This document shows positions 32,326 to 47,300 of a stretch of DNA of 64,000 nt, one piece after another. How positions within the stretch are numbered: the stretch's first letter is position 1; the number at the start of each line of letters is the position of its first letter. The DNA comes from Acorus gramineus (Eukaryota; Streptophyta; Magnoliopsida; Acorales; Acoraceae): assembly GCA_030737835.1 (NCBI GenBank), contig CM060850.1, forward strand, positions 15,513,163 through 15,577,162. The letters are read 5' to 3'. Both the position numbers and the translations under genes were made by a program. The notes under the pieces were generated by a model that worked only from the letters and a program-made list of their open reading frames with translations, searched no databases and had not been told where the DNA came from.

Positions 32326-35300
32326 ATGATGAGATATTCGAGACTCGCTCAGTTATTCAGGAGGACCGCGAAATCCATCGACACGGCTGCCCTCCGAAAC
32401 AGTTCGTTTTTTTTTCTTTTCATTCATGACTTCTGTTGTTTCTTTTTTGAACGCAAAGACATCATTTTTTTCAGTCACATTAACGTTTTCTTCTGAGTGA
32501 AAACGGAGTCAATTCAAGTTTTTTTCCCCTAATTTTTATATTTACTTTGTTTATTCATTCTGTGTTTGTGCTAAGAAATAGTCAATTTGCATGTTCTAGG
32601 TTTTTTTAAAATTGATTTTATTGTTGATCATGTCTTCTGCAGTTTGTTCTAGGTTTTTTTCTAATAAGTCTCCAAATGCGAATATCTGTTACTCTTCCAT
32701 GTATTTATAGAAAAAGAGTTTTAAGAATAGATGGATGTCTTACTATTTGCATTAGTTTGTTATATTAAAGATTTTTTTTTTCCCCTAAAAATTAGGAAAT
32801 GTAGAAGAGAGCTTTGATGGGATCATTCTCCATGTGGGTGCTGTTCTACACAGTCCCGTTTACAGCCCCACCTGCAGTCTAGCATGCTATATAACACGTT
32901 GGAAAAGTTTCACTTTTTTTTTTTTTATTATAAATGGGGTCAATGTTATTCGTTGGAGTATGTACTTCACTTTTTTTTTTATAAAAGCATGCACCTTATT
33001 AGATGATGTAAATTATTTTTTTATAAAAAAAATAAAAACATGTGGGGACTATAAAAGGCGCTGGAAACGGGACTTTGTCTAACATTTTCAATTCCCATAT
33101 AGACTCAATATTTTGTAAAAAACACCACCATTGACACAATTCAGTCCTAACAAGCTTAAAAAGTATTTACATATACTTCACTGCTACCAAAATTTAGCAC
33201 AATTTTTTCTTTTAAGCATGTTAGTCCTGACAAGCTTAAAAAGTATCCACAATTGACATGTTTTTTTTTTTTTAAAAGAAAAAGAGATCCATTTTTGAGA
33301 TACTAGTCTTTCGTTATGATAATGTTAATTTTGTGACTTGTCAATTTTCTATTGTCCTCTAACAGTGAAACTAACCTGAAAGTTGCAATACAACTTGGTG
33401 ACTAGTGAAATAAAATTTGCGTTCAAGCCCATGCAATATTTGCTCATTTTTTAAAAACAGCTAAACCGACTAGTGACAACTAACAAACAGGTCACAAACT
33501 TTATATTATCATAATCAAAGACTACAGTGATATCACAAGTCGTACAAATGGATATAGAAGATGCTACAAAGCATGGACACTTCCCCGAAGGCCCCGTACC
33601 CGTGTCAGACACGTGTCGGACCTGGACACGTGTCAGACACGTGTCGGACACGGCCCGGACACGTGTTGGACACGGCTCTAGCCGTGTCTGCCTTCATTTT
33701 GTCTGGACACACTTGGGACACGGCTAGGACACCTAGGACACACCTGGGACACGGCCCAACCAGTTTCAGCCCGAAAGTAAAAAGGAAAAAGAAAAGGAAG
33801 GCCCAAACATAGCCTACAAGTATTCAACTCATTTAAACAAAATCTCTTTCTGGAGGTTAAAAAAAGTAGTGATTTATTAGTTTAAAACAGTGATTTATTA
33901 AAACAGTAGTTTATTATTTAAAACATTGATTTATAAAAACAATGATTTATTAGTTTATACAATTAGTTATAAATAGTGAATTAAATGAAATGTGTTTGTT
34001 TATATAAAATAGTGATATATAATTATTTATTATATTAATTTATTTGTTGCCTTGTCCTAGCCGTACTCGTGTCCTATTTTTTCAAAAATTGTCGTGTCGC
34101 CATGTCTGTGTCGCTGTGTCACTGTGTCCCGTGTCCCGTGTCCGTGTCCGTGCTTCATAGAGAAGATGCACTATAATATCATACCTGGTTGAAGGAGTCA
34201 ACAAGTTTCCTATTATTCCCTTTCTTGCTCCTCTTTTTTTTTTTTTTTTTTTTCTTTGATCAACTCCTGCCACCAATTGAAAGTTATGCTGCTAGTTTCT
34301 ACTAACGGTGTTTCCCTGTATGAGTATACGCTTTGTGCAACATAGACTGCACTGATACTCAACTTCTATCATGTAGGAATCCCTTTTGTTTTACTTCAGG
34401 GATTGAATCCTTGAGAGTTACATTTTCACATTTTTGCTAGGATATTCTGGGATTGTGCTCCATTTAAATGACCCATATCATCATGGCCACTAGGATGTTT
34501 CTGCATTGACGATTGTTTTCTATTGCCTTTCTTGAATTTATTCTGTAGTTTTATTGGAAAAGTGTGATGGTGAGCTTTGTAATTTTTTTTCTTTATGCAC
34601 ATGCAGGGGTAGTCGTTGAGTGCCAAAGGGATGTCATAACATACAAAAGCAGAGGGTTGAAATATGAAATCCCTGGTTTTTATTTGACATTTTCAGCTGT
34701 CTTTGGTGTGCTTGGATTAGGGACTTTTGAAATCTCTCATGCAGATGCCAAAGAGGTGCGCATGATATTGTTCTTTGAATCTTTGATGAAATTCTCTGAG
34801 TCATGCCTTCTGTTTATGCTTTTTGCCCTTTTCTGTTATAGCTTTCTGATACTTATTCTTCTTTTCTACCTTTTAACTGGAAGTTATGGTTAACTTTATC
34901 AATTATATACTATTCGTGTCCCATAGATGAGATACATTATCTCATTATCTGATTTCTTGTTGAACCTTGTGAAAAGGGATCAATCATATTCTGAATATGC
35001 ATATGCAGGCAGAGTCATCATCAAATATTGGTGGCATGGAAAAACTTATTAATCATGAACGACAAAGATTAGAGGAACTGCTCCGAGCGAAAGGAATGCA
35101 ACGCGGCTTTTATCCATTCTTTACCGTCTCTCTGAAAGGCCAGCAGGTGCCCATTTGAAATTACACATTATTTTGAATTGATTAACTGATTTTTTTTTTT
35201 TTTTTTATTACAATATGAACTATATTAGATGACTGCTTATATTAGGAAAATATTCCATAGCAAGAAGAGCCATGTTTTACAATCCATGTCTACCTATCAT

Positions 35301-38300
35301 GGGCAATTCTGCCCATGTTTTATTGGTGTATTAATCCTTGTTGAGGTGCTTTGCCTGACATTCAACAATTGACAATTGAGTTGGAACAAAAAGGTCTTGG
35401 ATTAAAACACGATCTTAACCATAATTAAAAATTCTGTTAATCTTGATTCACACACTGATTTATACCCGATATCATTGTTTCATGAAGTAGTAAGGACTGA
35501 TGGCATATTGATGGTGTTAACACACGGTTCACATGGACATATTTATAATTGGCCTTCTGAAAGCAATACTGATTTTTAGAATTTCTTAAAACATCTTATT
35601 TATGCATTGTCAGATCATCTTCTGCACCTGCATTTTTCTAAAGTTATCATAGAACACATATTATCTTGTTATCTATTGTTTGAAATAATTATCATATATT
35701 TTTTTTTTTTATAAAAATACAAAACCGTGTATACTCTCGCATACCGCATATACTCTATACGGTACCCCAACCTCACACAAATCGCATACCGCACTGAGAA
35801 GTAGAGATTACCATATTTGTAGATATGATGAGCTTCTCCTTGGAAAAAGCCTGCCAATTAAATGCATTGGTTTACTCACTCAAAATCTTTGAGGTCTCGA
35901 GATTTCCCGAACCTCACCCCCTCCCCTCCCCCCCCCAACCACAAAAAAAAAAGACATAAAGAAAGAAAGAAAAAGAAAAAGAAAAAAGAGAAGTGAACAG
36001 GCTGCAGATGGGATTGGAGGTTTGGAAAGGGTGATTGCTTGGATTGAGCCATAGTCATATTTTCCGAAGACAGTCTTGACAAACATTTCCATTTTGCACT
36101 TCAAAATGGGGTCATCTAGCTGTTGTAAGTAATAGGGAGAAGATTTTTATGGGGTTGGACAAGGGATGGAATGAAAGTGTGTTTGTTGAGTCCTTGCATG
36201 GCAGTTTGCTCCAATAAAAGACGGGGTAGCATAGGGGTGCGGAACTTAGAATAAAAGAAGAGAGTTTTTTCGAGGAATTGGCTGTGGTGCTCCCCAATTG
36301 GTTCATATGGGTTAGGGTGCATTGTGTAGAAAATTCAATACTGGGCTCAGCTCCAACATATGAACTTTTTTGGATCCTGGAAGGAATGGCATGCTCTTTC
36401 CAACAATGAATATTCTGTGAAATTGGAAATTGATAGGACAAAAAATTTCGACAAACATGGCTTGAAGGGGGAACTTTGGACAAGGCATTAAGAGGCCTAA
36501 GACCTAACCTCCTGAGACACTATTTCACATTAAGGAGGTGGGTAACACATTCCATTGTTGCATTTTCCACCTGTGATTGCCTTGAACAGGCTTTACTCTT
36601 GTTTGGTAAAATCATAAAAACTACATGAGGTAATACATGTGTTTTTCACATCAAACAATCACCATAAGTTTGGTGGGGTATTCCTTGTTGAATCATGATA
36701 CTTTAATCATTATGTGCCGTTATTCTCTATTATTTATTGGTAAAGCATTCAAGTTTTTTGTGGAGTTTTTTTTTTTCAGATTTTAGTTGCATAGTTCTAT
36801 TGCTAAATTATCATTGCCTTGAATTTGGATGTTAAATGTATAATGTTTGTTAAGTTATTTTTCATTTTCATTTTTGTACTTCATCAATTGTAATGAACTA
36901 TGGCACTATAAAACTAGTCCTGAATCGTCTTTAAATATCATTTAGGTTTCAATAAAATTCAAGATTCCTCCCTCGTGTGAAATCTCGCACCTTATTGTGG
37001 ATCTTGTTTCACACCTCGGATTGAAAGTTGAGAAGAATGGTGGTGGTTCAGAAATGACATTGCATGCTTGGGAGAGGTTTTTGAAATCTTTATGTTCTGC
37101 TTTTCCTTTTATAATATATGTTGCATCATGCTTGTGATTGTTTCATTTTTCAAAAATCCTCTTCTCTATGAAAATTTTAAATGTTATCTTCACAAATTTC
37201 TCATTTCAGAGATGTGTTGACAAAACTGATGCATCCAAAGATTTAAAGGATTAAATTAAAGAAAAATAAAATTCTTGCTATTTTGTTTTAGTGGACCTCC
37301 TATTTTGTTAGAGTTAGAATTTAGGTTTTTATTCCTGCCTCTGGGCCTAATTGTTAGCAATTTGATTCTATAGGGGATTTTAAGTTGAAAAACTTAAAGC
37401 CTTTGAAATTAAGTCAATATACATATGAAATCTTTGGTTAATGAATGTTATTTTTTTTTACTTGGTATTTCAAAATTTGTCTCTCTTTTTCTTCTTTTTT
37501 CCTGAACATATAATCTCTCTCTCTTCTCTCGCCTTTCTTCTTCCACAGAATCACAAATAATTCTGCACATCCCAGTAAAACTCATCGACTTATAGCCATA
37601 CTCTTCTTCTTAAACATTGAAACATAAAAATAAAAATGAACAGCCAAAAAACTAGGTTCCAACCCCCAAACTTTTGTGTAATAGCCTGTTCAGAATTGGA
37701 ATAAGTTAGGAGCCTGCGTAGGTGGTGCAGTGCACTAAGAATCATGTGTGGTTTCATCCCCTGAATATGAGCTTTCCTTCTGTCAAAAAAGGTGAACTAT
37801 GCCGGTGCCTGTATCGTCTATCGAGAAACTTGTCTAAGAGAAACCGTGTTTGACTCTACACTCATATTATGGATAGCATATGCTAGTTGCTATCTTTACC
37901 AGGCCAACATGTTTAGAGGGAATCTTATATGGAGTCTATCACTTGGATATAGCATATCCATGGATAAGTGATATATAAAAAAAAAAAATTGGTGACGAGA
38001 AACTGCATTATTATTTAGGAAAACCCTGGATGCATAGAATCTCCCTCGAATCCTGTATATTAGGTTAGAGATTTGAACTTAAAATCTGTGTTATCAAACC
38101 CCTGGCTCTAGCCAAAGAGCCATCCCTGCGTGGATTATAAGTAATATATATTACTGATGTCATATCAGAATTTCCTTGTATGTACTCTTCTTTCTCATTA
38201 TTTGTGTAATTGTGTTATTTTAATTTTGTCTTAGGTGAAACATATCACCCAATCTGGACATGCATATTTCAAATGTATTTTTCTGTTCTAAAATTTGATT

Positions 38301-41300
38301 AAACTGTTGTTATGTCTGTTGTTGTGTCAGTGCGGCTGCTTGGCAACTCACTCTTAGTTCCCCAGAAAAGCGAAAGGAAATTGGCCAAGATGGTTTTCTG
38401 CATGAAGAGCAATATAATGAAGAAGGAAATTTGTGTATACTTATATTTCAGCCACTGATCGGCTCTGAGAACACTGTTAGTTCTTGATTTTCCTTGATGA
38501 ATTTGGATTTTTTTATACCACTTGTTTTTGTATTTGATTTCTTTTTATCTGAATATATTAAATATATGAATTTGTTGTTGCTTGGACATCCTTACAGATA
38601 TTGTGAAAAATTTCTTTCTTTCAGGAAATAGAATTTTTGAAACAGGGTAGCTTTAGTCCCGAGGAGCTCGATGCCTTTGTGAGTGCACTTAAACTAGCTA
38701 GTGGAAGAAATGTGAAGAGGACCTTGGAGAAAAAACCAAGAGGATATCCATACAAAAGGAGTGACAGTCAAACATCTATGGAAAAATTGATTGAGTCACT
38801 GGAGGCCATGGGAGTGAGAGCTTATGGACTAGATGAGCTCTGTGGAGTTCCTACGACTGGGATTATATCGTGGGATAATATCGCGGGCTATGATCAGCAA
38901 AAACGGTATGAGAAGATGAACATTTTTATTTTTATAATTAGATCATGCTCTATAAGATGTCTTCCATTTTTCTTCTATTAATCTTTCTATTCAGTTTTAT
39001 CCTACACAGATTTTTTTCTGCACTCATCGCAACATCACAAGGTTCTCTTAATATTTTTCAAAGTAATACTGAATTTGAAAGTTGGAGATCATGTGTGCAA
39101 AGTACCCTTTTTGATATGGATGTTTGGTCTCTGCCAACCATCAAGTTAGTGTCAAGCTCGTCATGATGAAAGAAAGGCTTAATTGGCAAGAGTACTAAAC
39201 CAAAATTATTTGTCACTGTGTGAAAGATACAACCCCTGTTTTTTTATAACATCTGTTTTGATTAACCTCCCATAGACATGCGGTATTCGAGAATAATCCA
39301 ATAGATTCACCTGTTAAGGAAAAATTTTCGGTTCCTTGCTGACTACATCCTCAAAATTCCCTTCAAAGAGAAGATCTATTTTCTGAAGCACTTTTTCCCG
39401 GACTGACATATATCTCTGTATTAGAGCTCTGAAAATTGTTGCTATTTGTTACCAAAATTGGCCCGATGTCGTACAAAATTCCATTGAATAGCACTTGCAA
39501 GGGAACACACTCGACATGGTTTCCGCCCACCAAGAATGATATTAGTAATCCTGGGGAAGAAATAGCTTTGATATGTTGTTCTCAACAATTAGATATGGCT
39601 GGGAAAAAAATTCCATCTTTTCCCCTCCCGTATGATTCCTGTAATTTCTTTAGTACACAATAACCATTCACCAATCTAAAATTTCTAATGCACAAAATGC
39701 TGGTCCTAATTCTTCTCCATGTTGTTAATAGTATTGGCTCCACTTTTAGGCAAATGCTCAAATATATTTGTTTGACCACTCATGATAGCCGTTTCATTAA
39801 TCACTCCTCCCCAATCTTATCCCATTGAATGTGAACATGTGAAGTCAACAAACAATACTCTATATAAGAAATCACAAGTTTCTGCATCACATCCAGAGCT
39901 AAGTGGGAATTTCTATACAGTCTACAATGATGGGACCAAACATGCAAATAGGAGCATCATCAATGTCTGGTAGTGAGGCATATCAATCTTCTTGATTCAA
40001 CATAGTGATCAACAAGGACTACACGGTTTGATGGTGCCGTGGAGGAAAAGTGTTGTTACATCCAAATAGCTAATTTAGGCTGTTTAGAGTATCTCCTATT
40101 CATTATATTTTCTTGTTTTATGTGATTTTCGAAATTCACTTTTTAAATAACTTTAGGTGCCAATTTAGGCTGTTAGAGTATCTCCTAATTTTATTTTTTT
40201 GAAAAAGGATGTAAGAAACATTGTTGTATCTCATCTTCTAAGTCCAATACGATCTCAGGTGGTTGAATTAGAACCACATAAGTTCTAACCCTTCTCCTGC
40301 AAAGTTTGATGGAGTTGTTGCATGATCCGAACACAGATTTAGTGAAGTTTTATATGGTTGCGTTTTTTAGAGGTAGCTATAGATATAAGATAACTTGGAA
40401 TTTGTTTGTGCCATTATAAGAAATCAGTCAATCACGTTGATCAATATTAAATCATGATCAGTTTTAGAGCAAACCTCGATATCATGTATGCTAATAAAGT
40501 GTTTCTTCTTTTTGGTTATGATTCCATCACTGTTCAACTAATGGATGGATGAGTTCTAGCATAGCTTGGATAAGTTGCGCATATACTGAAGTGTCATCCC
40601 CCATGTGCCACACGTGCCATGCAAGTGCGGTGCATGTGTGGTAATATTCCCGCACATGCGTGTGTGGAGCCAATTCACCGCACATCTTAAAAAAGAATTT
40701 TTAAATTTTGTAATGGCAGATTTGAAGATAACTTATCTCAAATAAATTTTTTTATTATTATCCTAGATCAGGCGATTAGATATAATCATGTAGTAATCTC
40801 AAATGTTATTAATTTAATTTGTTGTTAAAATGTCTTTGTATGAAAGTCGTATGTATTTTATAAAAAAGATTACATAATAAATATTTGTTTTCAAGTTATG
40901 ATTTTAATTATCTTTAAATGACAGTTTGTATTCACATCCTTAAAATCATAAATTTTATTAGTATCCTTAGTATGAAGGGATTTAATGTGTAATCAGCTGT
41001 TTGGTTATATCATTAAATAGAAGGGATTGTACATGTACATGTATATTTAGAAAATAGTAGTTATGATTTTTAAAGTTTAAATGACATTTAAATATTTATG
41101 TAATGTATTATTATTTTTAAAAAACATCTTAGGTTTTACTGAATTTAAATATTTTAAATGACATTTAAGATGTGAGCTTGTTTATATTGATCTTCTTAAA
41201 AATCTTTTTTTTTTTTTGTTATATCCCTAAAATTAAATACTTCATTTTCTAAAGTGTTAGAAAATTAACCAATAAAAAGAAAAAATCAAAATTATTTTAG

Positions 41301-44300
41301 TATCCCTAAAATGAAGGGATTAGAAATTAACTAATGAATTGATAAAATTAAATCTTTTTATTAATTAGGAGATGAACAAGGTTTTAGCTACCTATTGGAT
41401 TACACAATAGAAAAAAGAATAAATAAAATGGATGAAAACTAAAATGAATATATTCTAATATTATTTTTTTTAAAAATCAAAGTGCGACTGCATGTATGGG
41501 ACATGCGTCCGCATGTATGGTAAATGCGGCCGCATATGCTTTTTAATGGCGGACCGCATATGTGGTTCACACGGCATTTTAAATAATTGGTTACGCCTAA
41601 CTGGAGTGTCATGAAATATTTGGGCTATTGGAGATGTGAGGGGAAGGATTCTTCGACTAAATTATATGGATGTTTGTTGGGACATATACAAAGAGGTTGA
41701 GAATGTTTGATATGCGTAATTGGCTAGACATCCCATTACAAACTAAATGGGTCAAAGCATTGTACATTAAACATGATTTGTCAAATAATTAAAAGGTTTC
41801 CTCAATAACAACGTGGAATTGGCATCTAGGGATGGAAATGGGTTTGGATAAATGGGAAACTTGCTCTGACCCGATCCTATTGAGACATGTTTGGTCCCCT
41901 AAATGTTGTACCTAAACACGACCCACCCCAAACCGATGAAGATATGGGATGGGTTTGGGATCCAAGTGCAAAACCCATCCCTCCCATTTTACCTTGTTTA
42001 AATCACGTATATCATTCGAAATAAAATTATGATGCATAAATGAAACATTATTGTAAGTAAAACTAGCCCCATCATACCTTCTTTTTTTTTTAACAATGGT
42101 AAATACTTGAGCATGTATCAAATAATATTATATAACATATTAAGTAGAGATAATTATTTAGTTTTCTAAGCTTAAAAAAAAATAAAAAATATTGAAAAGT
42201 GTTTGAAAAATTGGGATTTAAATGACATGGGATGAGATGAGTTCAGGTTTTTTAAAAAACCTGTTGGGATAGGTTTGGGACCGAACAATCAAACTTTTCT
42301 CGGATTTATGATAGGATTTTGTTACCGGGTTTGGGTTCTTAATTGACCAAATTGGTTCCAAACCCGCCCCATTGCCATCCCTATTGGCATCTAGTAGATC
42401 ATATAGACAATAAAATTATAATTGCCATGTTCTAGTTCAAACTTCAATAACTCACACCACGGAGAATTGTTATCATCATGAATACCGACATTATGTTAGC
42501 AGTATAAGGAGATGCCTAACCTTGGCCCATGTCGTTGGTGATTGCTTAGGGTGCGTTTGGAAACCCCCTTTTTTTTCCCCCCTAAACACCATCGATCCAC
42601 CACTGACCACTTGAAGGAGGAAAGCTTTAGCCGCATCAATCACAGTTCCAGCCAGCCAAAAATACACCGTTGTCGATAGATTCGTCCACCTCAATTGTCC
42701 TGCAGTGTCAGATACAATCTTACCTTCTGAAAACTTCAATCTCGTCCCTATTTTCAGCATCTGAGCTCGAGCTACTACGGTGAGTCCATGGATCCTCTAT
42801 TTCATTGTATATTGCCTTTATATGTCATTCCCCCCTAACCTATTCACTCATTTTTTTTTGTTTTCGTTTCAGATCTGTCCGGTTCATTTCAGTCTTGCAG
42901 ATCAAACCTTAAGCTTGGCATTGTTGAAGATTTTCTAGGTATAAGAAAGATGAAAACCTTGTTAGTCTATGTCATATCCCTCTACATTCTCCATTGGAAT
43001 ATATCCATGTTTTCTTGGACAATTTCTCGAGTTTCAGTTGATCTGCATGTGAATTTTTTTTTTTTTCACATTTATGTGAAATGTGTGTCATATATACCAA
43101 TGTGTTATGGCTCACCGTTCCTATTATAACTGTGTTATGCTCTACCAACCCTTTAATCATTTCCTATAATGTCGGATTAACCTACATGTTCACCCTGTAT
43201 GCTATGCCACAATCATTGATTTTGTATATATTAGAGGTAAGAATTAAGTGTGTTTCTCTCATTGAATGCCTATGTAAGTGTGTTACTCGTACATTTGTGC
43301 ATATGGTTCCCATTGAATGCCTATGTATGTGTGTTACTCGTACATATGTGCATGTGGTTCATATAGTATCATGTGAAGTTATATTCCTTCTGTTGTCTTA
43401 TAAGAGTAATGTGGTAAACTCATGTGTAGTCATTTCATGAGTAGTCCATGTTATGTTAATATAATATTCTAGATGGAGAACAACAACCAACCGAATGTGA
43501 CCTACAATTCCAAGAAGGTGGCCTTCAGGAAAAGGGGGAAGAGGCCACTAGACCCCAACAAAGTTGAGGCCGTGTGGGACGATGTGAAACATGAGGTGTT
43601 TGTTATAATCTTTTTAGAGGAGATGAGAATTGGGAACAAGCCTGGACTGACTTTGAATAGAGCCGAATATGGTAACTTGGAGAATTTTTTTTTCTAAAAA
43701 ACAAAGGTGCATTACCTGAAAGACCAATTCAAAAACCACTGGGACACCACCAGAAAGGAATGGCATATATTGAAAGCTCTCCAAAAACAGACAGGGCTAG
43801 CGTTTAATGAGGTCACCAGGACATACGACATGCCAAGGGAATGGCGGATTTCCTTTGCGAAGGTACCACAATTGAATCATGTAATCTTCTATAAATTGTT
43901 ATTTTCATATTGGTGAATTTCACAAGTACTAAAGTGTTTCTTTTTTTTCTTTTGTTTTTTTTGCAATCCAGAGACCCACCTTGGAGTTGAGAAGTTTTAA
44001 AATCATCCCCTACTGTTCGAGGAAGAATTAGACATTCTATTTGGTGGATGCGTTGCGAGGGGTAAGGAATATGTGGAGCCCAAACTTGGGATGGAATGAA
44101 AGTGCTATAGATGTTGACCATGAAAACAATTAGTCAATGCGCACCACAGGTTTGGCCGAGTACAGTGCCTCCAACTTCCAACATTGGGGAGGAAGCTACA
44201 AGCCCTTGTTGTCCAAACACTATTCCAAGTATTTGTGTGAAATCCTAGAAATGATGACAAAACTTGTGTATGGTAGCAGCGAAACAGTCCCCAATATTTC

Positions 44301-47300
44301 TGATACAACGATGATGGTGGACCGGATTCATGAGATTTCAGTGGACATGTCCAATGCAAAGAAATATATTTGGCTGTCCACTAGAATCTCATGAATCTGG
44401 TCCACCATCACCATTGCATCAGAAATATTGGGGACCGTTTCATTGCTATCATATACAAGTTTTGTCCTCATTTCTAAGATTTCACACATACGGTTGATTG
44501 AACGACCCAACTGTTGTTCTAGGCCTTTTTGCACCAACACGTATACGTATAATAGGGTTTGGACGACAGGGGCTTGTTGCTTCTTCCCCAATGTTGGAAG
44601 TTGGTGGCACTGTACTAGGAGATGGGGTGCCAAACATGTATTGACATTGACTAATTGTTTTTGTGGTCAACATCTATAGCACTTTCATTCCATCCCAAGT
44701 TTGGGCTCCCCATTGCAAGATGATGATGATAAGATGTACACATCCTCACCCCCCACAACGCATCCACCAAATAGAACGTCTAATTCTTCCTCGAACAGTA
44801 GGAGATAATTTTAAAACTTCTCAACTCCAAGGTGGGCCTATGGATTGCAAAAAAAAAAAGAAAGACTTTAGTACTTGTGAAATTTACCAATATGAAAATA
44901 ACAATTTACAATAGATAACATGATTAAATTGTGGTACCTTTGCAAAGGAAATCCACCATTCCCTTGGCTTGTCATATATCCTGGTGACCTCATTAAACAC
45001 TAGCCCTGTCTGTTTTTGAAGAGCTTTCCATATCTGCCAGTCCTTTCTGGTGGTGTCCCAGTGGTTTTTGAATTGGTCTTTTAGGTAATGCACCTTTGTT
45101 TATCCGGCCCTATTCAAAGTCTGTCCAGGTTTGTTCTCAATTCTCATCTCCTCTAAACAGATTCTGACATGCACCTCATGTTTCACATTGTCCCACACGG
45201 CCTTAACTTTGTTAGGGTCTAGTGACCTCTTCCCCCTTTCCCTCAAGGCCTCCTTCTTGGTATTGTAGGTCACATCCGGTTGGTTGTTGTTCAATATCTA
45301 GAATATTATATTAACATAACATGAACTACTTTTGAAATGACTACATGAGTTTACCACATTATTCTTATAAAACAACATAAGGAATATAACTTCACATGAT
45401 ACTAGGCCTGTCAACGGGTCGGGTCCGGACCCGACCCGACCCGGACCCGATTACACGTGTAATATACCCGACCTGATTTGGACCCGACCCGGCGGACCCG
45501 AACAAACAAACGGGTCGGGTCCGGGTCCACCCCGCCCCGACCCGTTGGACCCGATTGTTTTATTAAAATATGCTCATATATTATAAGACAATTAGTATTA
45601 GTTGATACATAATTTTATTTCTTACTTAACTTATTTTTGTATCTACAAGTTCATAAATCATAATCATAACAAGCCTATAAATCGGTTTGTTTTGGACGAT
45701 TAACTTATTAGCTTTTGAATTTGTATGATTAATTAGTTTGTTGCATGATTTATGTTTATTATTTAGGTTAATATGTTAATGTTTATTGTTTTGAATGTTG
45801 TTTAGGTTAGTTATGTTTATTATTTAGGTTAATATGTTTTTTATGTTAGTGATTATTGTTTTGGATGTTGTTTAATAATTCATTTACTTCTTTTAAATTA
45901 TATAAAATTATATTCAAACATAGTCTCATTAACAATAATGTTTTATTACAAAAATTTTTAAATAGAATGATAAAGCAAACAAATACATGAGCTCTTCTCT
46001 CTTTTTTTTTTTTATTTTTTACCCAACCATCTGGGTCCGACCCGACCCGGGTCCGGGTCCGGGTCCACACTTGCCCGGACCCGCCGGGTCCTGTCACGGG
46101 TCGGGTTCGGGCCCACCCCGACCCGACCCGTTGACAGGCCTACATGATACTATATGAACCACATGCACATATGTACGAGTAACACACATACATAGGCATT
46201 CAGTGGGAACCATATGCACAAATACGAGTAACACACTTACATAGGCATTCATTGAGAGGAACACACTTAATCCTTACCTCTAATATATACAAAATCAATT
46301 ATTGTGGCATAACATACAGGGTGAACATGCAGAGTAATCCGACATTAGAGGTAAGGATTAAAAAATTGATAGAGCATAACACAGTTATAACATAAACGGT
46401 GAGCCATAATACATTGGTATATACGTCACATAAATGTGAAAAAAAACTAAAAAATCACATGAAGACCAACTGCAACCCAAGAAATTGTTCAAAAAAAGAT
46501 GTATATATTTCTATGGTAAAGGGACATTGCATATGCTAACAAGATTTTCATCTTTCTTATACCTAGAAAATCTTCAACACCACAAGACAAATCGGGTGGA
46601 CGGATCTATCGTCGATGATGTATTTTTGGCCAGCTGGAATTGTGATTGATGCGCCGAAGCTTCCCTCCTTCAGGTCATCAGTGGTGGATCCATGGTGTAA
46701 TAGGTTTTCAAGAGAACCACCAAAAAAAAAAAAAGCGCCATAAAAAGAAACTGAGAGATGAGTGGGCACTGACTTTATAAAAGGGTAATTCTTGGGTTTT
46801 CTGAAGGTTGAAATGGTCATTTGGCCAACCAGTATTGGCTTTGAAGACCGACGCTTCCAGGGGAAAGCTTACCGTGACTACTTTATAAAACACGATTTTC
46901 AAGGCAAGAATTGACCCGAATCCACCGAGTGATTTCAAATTAACCCGAGGCGTTTGGAAACCCGATGGAAGCTTTTTGACCGAATGAAAAGCAAATGCTA
47001 CCCAAAACGGGTGGTATGGGCACTCACCTCATTATCACCTCACACGGACTTACTAGGTTCTTGTCTAGCCCAATCCGCCATCCCTCAATAAACCACATGT
47101 CCCCGTGTGGGGTTGTACCCAACCCATTATAGAGCATGCATGACTCTGATGTCAAATGTAATTCCCCAAGCCTAGATAACATATCATTTATTTGGTATGT
47201 TCATAAGGCTCATGGTTTTAAGGCATTTTGGTGTACAAGAGTTGTATTCACGTATAAACACAAACCATCTTTTTCCTTCATACTTTATGGGAATAAACCA

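Larger units (their letters stand above)
42585..46705. repeat. Giant inverted repeat (hairpin) in intron 6
   Basis: Two arms face each other around a spacer of about 30 bases at 44346-44375. The left arm runs from about 42585 and the right arm to about 46705. Matching blocks include CCACTGA(C/T)(C/G)AC(T/C)TGAAGGAGG near both outer ends, TTGAAGATTTTCTAGGTATA, TGTTACTCGTACATATGTGC and the transposon coding blocks described below. The left arm has an extra segment of about 190 bp (about 42715-42900) and the right arm has a 740-bp hAT insertion. The arms are diverged by point changes, so this is not an assembly mirror. Confidence 0.92.

Noticed and set aside
36112..36483. Minus-strand open frame of 123 residues in intron 3 of the AAA gene
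   Set aside because: No domain is recognised, it is overlapped by other frames, and its start codon context and composition look random.
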